Positions 56,135 through 64,000 of a stretch of 64,000 nt of DNA are shown here, in pieces. Source of the stretch: Paraconiothyrium sp. Pb-2020. Lineage: Eukaryota; Ascomycota; Dothideomycetes; Pleosporales; Didymosphaeriaceae. How positions within the stretch are numbered: position 1 is the first letter of the stretch; each line of letters opens with the position of its first letter. Where the stretch lies: contig JAJUBI010000006.1 in the NCBI GenBank assembly GCA_022419385.1, forward strand, positions 930,001-994,000, in the 5' to 3' direction. The notes beneath the pieces were generated by a model, which did no database searches, was not told the origin of the DNA, and saw nothing but the letters and a program-made list of their open reading frames with translations. A program made the translations under genes and the position numbers.

Positions 56135-56935
56135 ATGTTCAGCAAGCTCGGCACTAAGATCGCTCTCCACAGGGCTGGCTTGGGCAACGTATCGCTCCCC
56201 TCCTTACCGAAGAACGAGAGCAAGGGCGGAGAAGGAGGATCAGGCTACGAATTCTCGAACCCCTTCGCAAACGTACAATGGGGGAAAGCGTTCAGCTCAT
56301 GGCAGGCGCCCGCAGAAGGATACCCAGTCGCTGATCCCCCAACGATTGGCATTCGCGCTCCTAGCAACTCGAAGTTAAGGTTTCCGCCCATAGATGGCAG
56401 ACCCTGCGTGATTCTCTTCCTCAGATTTTGCGGGTGCCCTTGTAAGTTTTGTCTGAGGAGGAATGGTTCTGTGAGAACGGGAGCTGACAGACATGAAGTC
56501 ACACAAAAAATCTTCCTCCGCATGCGCTCCCTCGCGAACCGCCACACGGGCATCCACTTCATTGCTGTCTCGCACTGCACACCCGAAGCGACCGCCGCAT
56601 GGACGAAGAAGATCGGAGGCGCTTGGAATGTTGACGTTGTTATTGACGAGCAGCGCGAACTATATGCCATGTGGGGTCTGGGCATGTCAAACTGGGGTCA
56701 TGTGCTCAACCCGCGCAATGGCATCAATCAAATCAAGCTGAGCAAGCAGGAAGGCGCCGTTTGGCAGCCGGTAGGCGAGGGCGGCTGTAGGTGGCAGATC
56801 GGGGGCGCGTACGCCGTTGATGACAGAGGCACGGTGAAGTGGGGTGCGCCAATGCAGAGTGTAGACGAGGATATCATGCTTGAAGATGGTGTGAGAGCCT
56901 TGGGTTTTTCTGCGGCTGCACCAGGAGTGTTCTGA
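56135..56935 (+). CDS. AhpC/TSA-like (peroxiredoxin-like, PRXL2-type) protein
   Basis: Two exons (56135-56441, 56499-56935) give 247 aa. The intron contains CTGAC followed by the acceptor GAAG; splicing there, rather than at the earlier CAG, restores LRFCGCPFTQKIFLRMRSLANRHTGI. This is the thioredoxin-fold C-x-C-P-F element of the PRXL2/AhpC-TSA family. FIAVSHCTPEATAAWTKKIGG and VVIDEQRELYAMWGLGMSNWGHVL complete the fold. The C-terminus has a GGAYAVDDRGTVKW segment. Such proteins are presumed antioxidant or redox enzymes, but activity is not proven for the fungal members. An N-terminal presequence of about 45 residues (MFSKLGTKIALHRAGLG) could target mitochondria. Confidence 0.85.
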   Translation: MFSKLGTKIALHRAGLGNVSLPSLPKNESKGGEGGSGYEFSNPFANVQWGKAFSSWQAPAEGYPVADPPTIGIRAPSNSKLRFPPIDGRPCVILFLRFCGCPCKFCLRRNGSVRTGADRHEVTQKIFLRMRSLANRHTGIHFIAVSHCTPEATAAWTKKIGGAWNVDVVIDEQRELYAMWGLGMSNWGHVLNPRNGINQIKLSKQEGAVWQPVGEGGCRWQIGGAYAVDDRGTVKWGAPMQSVDEDIMLEDGVRALGFSAAAPGVF

Positions 56936-57638
56936 TCCGTGTGCTTGGGTATGATACTTTGGGCTTCGCGAGGCGTTTGTGTAGGGAGATATCCATGCTT
57001 TCCAATGAGCGAATTCAGATTGCATTCAAGTTTTCGTACTCCTACTTATGGGCCTGGGAAAGGCGTAGAGGCGTAGCTGAAGACTTTGCGCAGTCCAGCT
57101 ACTCTCATCGAAGCCACAAAAGCCGCCTTTGGTACCACTGTCAATTGTGAGTAAAAAATAATCGACAGCTCATGACCAGGCCTTTTGGCAGCAATGAAAA
57201 CAGCAAATATCCAGGATTATCTGCGCCATCCGTGAGTTGTCATGAATCTAATTGTGTAGTTGCCAAAGAGAGCGGATATGATGCATTCCAACTCTTTTAA
57301 TGCTGTAGTCTAAATACCGCAATATGCTACAGTACAAGCTAAGCATATACGTGCTCCGCTTTACCGACCCTTCCGGGAACGCCGTTGGAAATGCTTCATC
57401 CCACCATCCGACAAACACGCGTCTATTTACAGTACAACTGGTTTACATGAACAATATACATACAAATGTAGACTTCATTTTAAAGTCCATGGCAGCAGGC
57501 CGCCGTGTGCGCCGGGATAGCCTTTTGAAATCCCTGCTCTTGATTCGCATACAGCATTGTATGTTTCCAATGAAGAAATAATGCCTGACCAATGAGTGGA
57601 GAAGTCGATATCTATCCACAGGTCCCATAGAGCAAGCC
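56936..57638. other. Convergent intergenic region
   Basis: About 700 bp, AT-rich, with 3' flanks of the peroxiredoxin-like (plus) and PPR (minus) genes. No gene supported. Confidence 0.55.
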
Positions 57639-59816
57639 TCACGAGCCCCTGCTGCGCTTAAGTATCAATTCATTCTCTTTGGGTGTAGATGGTTCGCCCG
57701 CTGCTGCCTCGCCGAGCTCATGTTCCATCCACACTGCCCATGCATCGGGCTTCTCCGTGGTGCTTTGTTTGTGAGACTTCACGTCTTGAGGGAGTGAGCC
57801 TGCGTTTGGACTCTCGAGGAAAGGCGCTATCCCCGTTTGCGCAGTCTCGATTCGCGCCAGCGTCTTGCCTGGTGTCGGTTCGCCGAGCTCGTGCTCTACC
57901 CATGCATCCCAAGGATCAGCCTGCTCCGCGATGCCTTCTTCCTGGGACTGCGCATCATCCTGACGCGAACTTGGATTCGTTTCTTCGAAGAAGGGTGCTG
58001 TCTCAGCCTCCGCAGCCTCACCAGACTTCATATAATCAGATACCGCGATAAGGAGGTTATCAGCTGTGAACGCTGGTGCAAGGTAGCCCGTTTTTGGTCG
58101 TACCGCACCCGTCATTTCCTTCACAGACTTCAGGATAGCTTTGCGATTGTAGCCCCGTGTGACCACGTCACTGAGGACAGTGTTGAAAGCTGCCGGCTTC
58201 TGTGCAACAGAACACAAACTGAGAAACTGTGCGTACGCCTTGGTCAGGACATCATGATTGACTCGTCCTTTAATGTTCGCAATTTCTTCCCAGACGACCA
58301 GGCCTCCTTGCCAGTCGGCACGATGTAGGCAATCATCCAGTAAACGGGACAGACCGCGTACGTCAAGACCCCAGCCATCCTCCTTCATCTCATAGTAAAT
58401 GTCCATTGCTCTTTCGAAACCAGCGAACTTTAGGACTCCGTACATGAGAGCATGGAATACCATAGGTGTAGGATAAACCTTTTGGTAAACCCGTGACTCG
58501 CTGATGCGAACTAGGCGACCCCCTCCCGCTTCGTTGACAGTAATGTCAGGTCTTGCCATCATCAAGGCATCGCTGACACCTCGCATTTTAGCAACAAACT
58601 GACTGAACTCCGCGGGACTCTGCGTCTCCGTATAATGATCGAGGATGGCAGCGCAGGTGATCTCGTTCGGACGGATTCTACAGACGTACATTCCTTTGAT
58701 AACATCGTCGACAAGGCGAGGTTGTTCCAACTTTTGAAAGCCAGTGAGAAGAATGTTGAAGGTTTGCAGGTTAGGAGCGGCTGATGAGATGAGTAGATTG
58801 TGACATATTTTTGCCGTAGCTATAGCGACGTGCTCTGGACTTTTACGTTTGTCGTGGTATTCCTCAAATAGGTTTTTGATGGCCACGTTCAGCTGCTCAG
58901 TGATGTGGTAGAAATCGCCGTCATTGTCCTGAAAGTATTGAGGCTCTGCTTTGAACTGTGGGTCCAGCCTAATACTCATTTCATCCTCAGGCCATTCCTC
59001 CTTCCTGGTAGTTTGCACAGCTCTCAAATTCGCCAAGATTTCACGTTTAACCTTCTGTCTTTCGTGGGGTGTGAGGTGAGCCACGCTGCTAATGTGTGGC
59101 GACAACGAAGCAAGATCATCGTCAGACGACAGATATGCCCTAGAGTGACCCAGTAGATGGTGGATCAGCAGACAGATTGAGAGCTCTTGTATGGCTAGTT
59201 TCTTTCGAATCTGCCTGTTGCGCAATGCCTTCAAGCGCACTCTCTCCAGTGCCCACAAGGACTGAGGAGGCAGATTGTATCGCGGTCCTGGATTAGCGGC
59301 AGTACTGGCAGGCCAGTCGAGCAGAGAAGGTCCATTAGAGCGCGCGTCTGCATGCAGCAAATCCCATAAGACCTCCGGGATGGCCAACGTGTCCGACTCC
59401 ATCTGCCGTTTTTCGAACACGGCATCATCAATCATGTCCATCCCGATCGCCTTGAAGACATCGTCCCATTCCACATCACTAGGTAGTGAACCCACAGAAC
59501 GTCCGGCATCTCGTTTGTGTACATTGTCGGTGGGGTTTCGGCCTGCCGGTGTTTGCAGCGCGCGCAGTTCCTCCCGTATGGTTTCGAATGCGGAATCCCA
59601 TTGTTCGTTCCGGCTTCGTTTAGCCTTTGCGTCTATAGCAAGACCTGCAGCAAATACAGTCGTGTAGACGAAAGTCGACGTTGGGGTCCCAAAAACCCAT
59701 GCTCCTTTGAAACCAGTGGCACCGGCGCGCCTAGCCACTGCGGACGTATTCACACTGCAGGATGTGCATCTACAGGTACCCGGGGTGCGAATTGCCCGGG
59801 ACCATAGTGCTATCAT
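57639..59816 (-). CDS. Mitochondrial pentatricopeptide repeat (PPR) protein
   Basis: A single-exon gene of 725 aa from the ATG at 59816 (MIALWSRAIRTPGTCRCTSC). The frame is open 91 codons further up to an ATG at 60089, but the 59816 start gives a typical Arg-rich mitochondrial presequence with a CxC-xxC pattern recalled from fungal homologues. PPR-like helical repeats are visible, for example NLQTFNILLTGFQKLEQPRL, RPNEITCAAILDHYTETQ, MVFHALMYGVLKFAGFERAM and DVRGLSRLLDDCLHRADWQG. A C-terminal acidic region carries a duplicated DAWxxWxEHELGE-type motif (DPWDAWVEHELGEP and DAWAVWMEHELGEA). PPR proteins bind organelle RNA and aid translation or maturation. The target transcript is unknown. Confidence 0.85.
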   Translation of the reverse strand: MIALWSRAIRTPGTCRCTSCSVNTSAVARRAGATGFKGAWVFGTPTSTFVYTTVFAAGLAIDAKAKRSRNEQWDSAFETIREELRALQTPAGRNPTDNVHKRDAGRSVGSLPSDVEWDDVFKAIGMDMIDDAVFEKRQMESDTLAIPEVLWDLLHADARSNGPSLLDWPASTAANPGPRYNLPPQSLWALERVRLKALRNRQIRKKLAIQELSICLLIHHLLGHSRAYLSSDDDLASLSPHISSVAHLTPHERQKVKREILANLRAVQTTRKEEWPEDEMSIRLDPQFKAEPQYFQDNDGDFYHITEQLNVAIKNLFEEYHDKRKSPEHVAIATAKICHNLLISSAAPNLQTFNILLTGFQKLEQPRLVDDVIKGMYVCRIRPNEITCAAILDHYTETQSPAEFSQFVAKMRGVSDALMMARPDITVNEAGGGRLVRISESRVYQKVYPTPMVFHALMYGVLKFAGFERAMDIYYEMKEDGWGLDVRGLSRLLDDCLHRADWQGGLVVWEEIANIKGRVNHDVLTKAYAQFLSLCSVAQKPAAFNTVLSDVVTRGYNRKAILKSVKEMTGAVRPKTGYLAPAFTADNLLIAVSDYMKSGEAAEAETAPFFEETNPSSRQDDAQSQEEGIAEQADPWDAWVEHELGEPTPGKTLARIETAQTGIAPFLESPNAGSLPQDVKSHKQSTTEKPDAWAVWMEHELGEAAAGEPSTPKENELILKRSRGS

Positions 59817-62313
59817 TGCTACCGGGACATGCTTCGAGCTTCGTGCGCTTGCGAGGGAGATGCGTATGGGTGTTGCGAGCGTAGACGCTCTGCCCGGCGA
59901 AAAGGGTCTCAATCGGGAAATCGTGTATAAATGACCGGCTATAGTGGCTTCGAGGCGCCGATACAAGCTCGTCTGGAGGTACGATGCTGCCGTCGCGTGG
60001 TGTGATAGAAAACCTGACCTAATGCGCCTCTCTTGGCGGTGGAGCGGGGCGGAGCGGAGTGGGGCGGAAACTTTTGTAGCGGGACTCATGACATCGAAAC
60101 GTCCCCCTAGGTCTGGGCGCAGTCACACATTTAATCATCTAGGGCAGCTCGTTCGCGGTCCATTTAGCGTATCTCCATCAGTCACGTCCGGTCACCCGCC
60201 CTTCAGATGCAGCACGAGTCGCTACTATCGGTAGTCACATGCAACCAAGACACTCTCTGCGAGGTAGGTCTTACCAGTTTCAATACATCGTCGCTTCTGG
60301 ATACATCCTTTTTTTCTGAATATCTACCAGTAAGGTCGAGCTGGTTAGGGCGCTCCTACGACTGTATGATGGCAGTAGCACAGGATGCTACCACTGCTTC
60401 AATCACTCGTCATGACTTGCGATCAGTCAGATATGCTTATGTTCCAGTCGCAATCCAAGTAACGATACCGACACTCAGCGGCGCCAGATCTTCATGGATT
60501 GGCCCAGAAGTGTACAATACTAGACTAAGTCATGGCATCAACCAAGATTGCCACGTCGCAGCGTCACGATAGGGGCAGGCCATTGAAGAGCAATATCATG
60601 AGCCTCACATCATGTTACACGTACGAAGAGTATCGAAACCTATATATCTGTTGTTACCCGTCAGTATTTACCATGTTGTAAGCACTGGGCTTGCAGACGC
60701 CTGAGATCAGATTTTGTGTATACCCGGACAGGCCATGGATGCTTGCTGGACATTGCATGTGCTCTGGAAGGTTCTTAGGTGTAACACTCAGCTCGAACAT
60801 TCGCCTCCGACGACGATAGCAACGGGTCACAACGATCATGTCTCGGAGCAAGTCTGGAACCCAGCACTGCCCTTTGGTCCGAAGATGACTGGCTCGCAAC
60901 CAGATAAACTCTAATATTAATGGACCTGTCGTTTTCTGAATGGCCGCTCGCTACGCTCTTAATTGCGGCGTTGCCAGAATCAGTCACTGCAGTCTGCTCA
61001 TATTAAACGCAATCTACGCGGCTCGCTTCACGGTCAACTACCTTGCAAGGATCGCTGACACCAGATTACCAAGCTCGCCTGCAAGACGAGCGATCGTAAG
61101 TCAATGTACCACATTACTTCCATTATTTCTGAATGATCTACATGAAGAAACGAGTGCTTTGTGCGACATGAATATGAGGCAAGTCCGGTCGTTGAAGTGG
61201 CCTCCTGTCGAGCAGCATGCTTATTCTTCTTGCGTTATTTATAGCTACCATCCTCGCTTTTCAGCATCTCATATCCTTGGTATTAATATGAAAAGACATA
61301 TTTGCTGATGACTTCAAACGCACTCAGTCAAGTTCTCGCTTAAGTCCATGTCTTTGCACCAAGGTACCGTAAATAGCACCAGTACAAATGAACTCGTATC
61401 AGAACAACGAAATGGCACCTGCAAAGCCGTTTTGGACGCACACCCATGCTTCTGCACGCACATACATAGGTTGCTTCGGACGTTTCGAGTTGGAACAAGG
61501 TCGGTCGAAGGTCTGGACTGGCGATGCATATACAAGATCAGTCCAGTATGCGGGCACACATCACCTGCAAGAGAATCTTCCGTTATGGATCGATGCGACT
61601 AGATCCTGATCGAACCCTCAAGGAACAAATTGAAATGTACATTGGGCACTTGCATAACAGCGAAATCTCACTTGCCCTTGAAACGTGGCCGAAGCCCGTA
61701 TCTGTGGTCCTGGGCGCCTTCAGTTATCCTCCTTCATCTGGAAATCCCGGACGCCGCGAACATAGTACTTGTTGCCCAGAGCATGGGCCCGACCATTCCA
61801 GAGACACTATCGCAGACCGCACATCCCTGTTTCCATCAGCTTCGACACAGACCGCTAGGGTCATTCACCCACATGATCGTCGTATCATCCATGTACTTCC
61901 GTATCAGTCATGGTCGGGATCGTTGTTGGGTATCTCCCGCATGCTCGCCGTCCTATCAGTTGCTTTCCACGTCTGTAATCTCTCCCTTACGAGATCGTCT
62001 AGTCTCTGGGACGATAGGACACATTCTAGCGGATGATGCGGCATGGTTTATCCAAATTAGCGATACGATAATGGTTGCCATCAACGAAGTGGCAAACTCC
62101 ACATTGGATAGTCAATCATCTTTTGAAGAAGGTGACAACCGTGGCTCTCCAACGCTAAGTATATGAATATGGGACCCGTCATCTCCTGGCGTCGATCGGA
62201 ACCATACCTGACCCTCTTCTGCTCATAAACCCTCTTGATAACTCCCAGCTCTGTATTATAAAGCTATCTACGTACACTAGTACCCACTTCTCATATCGAT
62301 ACTAAAGGACGTT
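59817..62313. other. Gene-poor region of 2.5 kb
   Basis: No gene supported. Frames at 60207-60572 and 61524-62166 (plus) lack domains, and the longer ones lack an ATG start. Near 60040-60070 there is a short GGAGCGGGGCGGA-like G-rich direct repeat, part of the PPR promoter. Confidence 0.5.
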
Positions 62314-63178
62314 ATGCACTACAGGTTGGTCTCGGTGATCGCTGCTGGTGCCATCTTCGTCAACGTAGGCGGACTGCCTATTGCAAGACCAGAGGTATGA
62401 CCCTTAGCATTTGTGGTGCCATTTTCTCCACGTCACGTCTGATACTAACATCTCATAGATACAAGACGCTGTCAGCACAACTCCACCAGATGACATCTCC
62501 CTTGGACCGCCCAGCACTGTCATTACCTGGGGCAAAGATAAGCGAGATTCACTCATCCCACCAGACGACATACAGCTAGGCCCTCCCACCACCGTGATCA
62601 CCTGGGGCAAAGAGAAGCGGGAAGCCAATGCTCCTACTCCAACCGACAGCTTTTGGCTAGGCAAGCCGAGCACTATCGTAACATGGGGAAAAGAAAAGCG
62701 CGACGTGACTCCTCCGGACTCGAGTCTCGGTCCGCCCAGCACAGAGATCGGCTGGTCGAAGCGAAGCGAAACACCTCCTAACACTATCGATTTGGGCCCA
62801 CCATCCACTCACGTCGGATGGGGCAAGGAGAAGAGGGACTCGACGAAGCCTGACGATGACATCGAGCTCGGTCCTCCATCGACAGTGGTCACTTGGGGCA
62901 AGCGTAGCCAGACGCCTCCAGATAGCATCGAGCTTGGTCCGCCTTCCACTACGATTGGATGGGGCAAGGAGAAGCGTGACACGACCCCTCCTACGTTCGG
63001 ACTTGGTCCACCAGACTCGACGATCGGCTGGGGGAAGGAGAAGCGCGATACAAGTCCTCCCACGTTCGGGCTGGGTCCCCCAGATACGACCATCGGATGG
63101 GGAAAGAGGAGCCAGACTCCACCGGACAGCATCGAGCTGGGCCCGCCATCTACAGAGATCTCCTGGGGGAAGGAGTAG
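62314..63178 (+). CDS. Secreted tandem-repeat protein with Lys-Arg (Kex2-type) sites, KEP-like precursor
   Basis: Two exons (62314-62394, 62459-63178) give 266 aa. The intron has a textbook TACTAAC branch site. MHYRLVSVIAAGAIFVNVGG is a signal peptide. The rest is ten degenerate repeats of 21-29 residues, with consensus (D/S)-x-TPPDSIELGPPSTTIGWGK followed by KR or EKR. The first nine repeats end in Lys-Arg and the last ends at WGKE-stop. There is no cysteine. Every repeat has a Trp, LG and WGK (WSK in repeat 4). The layout matches Kex2-processed repeat proteins (KEPs), whose repeats are released in the Golgi as short peptides (pheromones, ustiloxin-type RiPPs, repellent-like surface peptides). 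Sequence divergence between repeats argues against a mating pheromone. No UstYa-like modifying enzyme is visible nearby. Processing is inference. Confidence 0.85.
62459..63175 (+). repeat. Ten in-frame tandem repeats of about 63-87 bp in the KEP-like gene
   Basis: Codon-level repetition of the WGK(EK)R unit, in lengths 29, 25, 27, 21, 24, 23, 24, 23, 21 and 22 codons. Repeats 7 and 10, and 8 and 9, are the most alike, which suggests recent duplication. Confidence 0.85.
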
Positions 63179-64000
63179 ACTGCCCCATAGTCCATCGTTC
63201 AAGTATGTATACTACTGTTCCATGCGACTGGAAGCATTATCTAACGTTGAGACGGTTCCTTATCCGGTCGTCATCGTAGGAGAAAAGCTAGAAGACGGGC
63301 AGGGTGCTCGTATGTTCAGCAGAAGATTTTATAAGTCATCCGCACAATACCATCGTTCTCCATTTTCTCTTGTAGTCTTTAGGTTGTAATCGCAACAGCA
63401 TGATCCATATGAAATGCGGTCTCGCAGTGACCACGAGTTTGACCCAGCCTTCGACATTTGCCATCCATCTTAGAATGGTGCCTGGCGGACATGACGAAAA
63501 CCACAGGGACTTCGTTGCATAGCGTCGGCTGTTAAGTACTCGAATATTGTGATTTACTTGCAACGTCGTCTCAATCACTAGGCATATACGAAGCAGCCTG
63601 CAGAGAAGGTTTGTTGTCTTGTTCGGTTTGTGGCAGCCTGGGAAAGGTATCGTAACAGAGTCCCGTGGCGGTGAGCACGCGGCTGACAAGTTCGCGATAG
63701 ACCAAGGAAGCGAGACAAGGATACCGGCTACCGCATAGCGAAATAGGAAGAATACCGCTTGGTGCGCCTTGAATTCGTACGATGCGCTACCTCGGCTTCT
63801 GGTGAACAATGTATGTTCTGAACCCCGCATAGCTTTGCACATGATGCGATTCGACGTAATGCTGCCCGGGTAGAGGTACGTAGAATGTTTGGAAACACAC
63901 ATGGATACCTCCTTGAACCGATTCGGCAAGGTGGAGATGGGCCTGTGACGCCTTAGGTCTCTAATGCACGCGACTGGTCCTGGAGGTGGGAACCAAGGTG
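63179..64000. other. Flanking region to window end
   Basis: No gene supported. A 197-codon minus-strand frame (63336-63929) starts without ATG and has no domain. Confidence 0.45.

Noticed and set aside
61524..62166. Two overlapping plus-strand frames of 170-178 codons
   Set aside because: Neither shows a domain, the second has no ATG start, and they overlap in different frames just upstream of the KEP-like gene.
63336..63929. 197-codon minus-strand frame near the window end
   Set aside because: It begins without ATG, has no recognisable domain, and its composition looks random.

Overview
The window reads as nuclear DNA of a filamentous ascomycete (Pezizomycotina, most likely a dothideomycete). 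Genes are densely packed on both strands. Most carry short GT-AG introns of about 46-60 nt, often with a CTRAC-type branch site a few bases before the acceptor. Several encoded families are typical of these fungi: homogentisate and phenylacetate catabolism, AzgA purine permease, a small Zn2Cys6 regulator, a GPI-anchored SOD, and an AAA ATPase with a DUF7025-like N-terminal region. I assembled gene models by joining reading frames at splice sites I could see, and give exon boundaries where the frame closes. No tRNA, rRNA, CRISPR array, intact transposon or origin was recognised.

Layout. 1-12 kb holds the end of a C2H2 zinc-finger gene, Tma46/ZC3H15, the 50-residue OST4, a large AT-hook/C2H2 nuclear protein, ribosomal protein L26, a METTL7-like methyltransferase and an atypical SDR. 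12-21 kb holds a secreted Cys-containing protein, then three surface-glycan-type genes: a GT8-like glycosyltransferase interrupted by an in-frame stop, an acyltransferase-3 and a GT32. 21-29 kb holds an AAA+ ATPase, CZIB/UPF0587, Sm protein F and Rtp1. 29-35 kb holds a gene-poor stretch, a GNAT acetyltransferase and a Cu-only-type SOD. 35-43 kb holds an RtcB-type RNA ligase with an apparent frameshift, then homogentisate dioxygenase and fumarylacetoacetase in divergent orientation next to a CYP504-type P450. These three could together take phenylacetate through homogentisate to fumarate and acetoacetate; maleylacetoacetate isomerase is not in the window. 43-55 kb holds a Tat-SF1/Cus2-like splicing factor, a TLC-domain membrane protein, a Zn2Cys6 factor, AzgA and a multi-exon methyltransferase-like protein. 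56-60 kb holds a peroxiredoxin-like protein and a mitochondrial PPR protein. 60-64 kb is gene-poor except for one secreted repeat protein.

The most unusual locus is 62314-63178. It encodes a signal peptide followed by ten degenerate repeats of 21-29 residues, nine of them ending in Lys-Arg, each with a conserved LG-P-x-T-x-(I/V)-x-W-(G/S)-K core. This is the architecture of Kex2-processed repeat proteins (KEPs), the class that includes fungal pheromone and RiPP precursors. I do not recognise this repeat family. Other points worth a second look are the RtcB gene, with a beta-grasp-like N-terminal extension and a one-base frameshift, the in-frame stop behind the membrane anchor of the GT8 gene, the SDR lacking its catalytic tyrosine, and a strong-context upstream ORF overlapping the homogentisate dioxygenase start.
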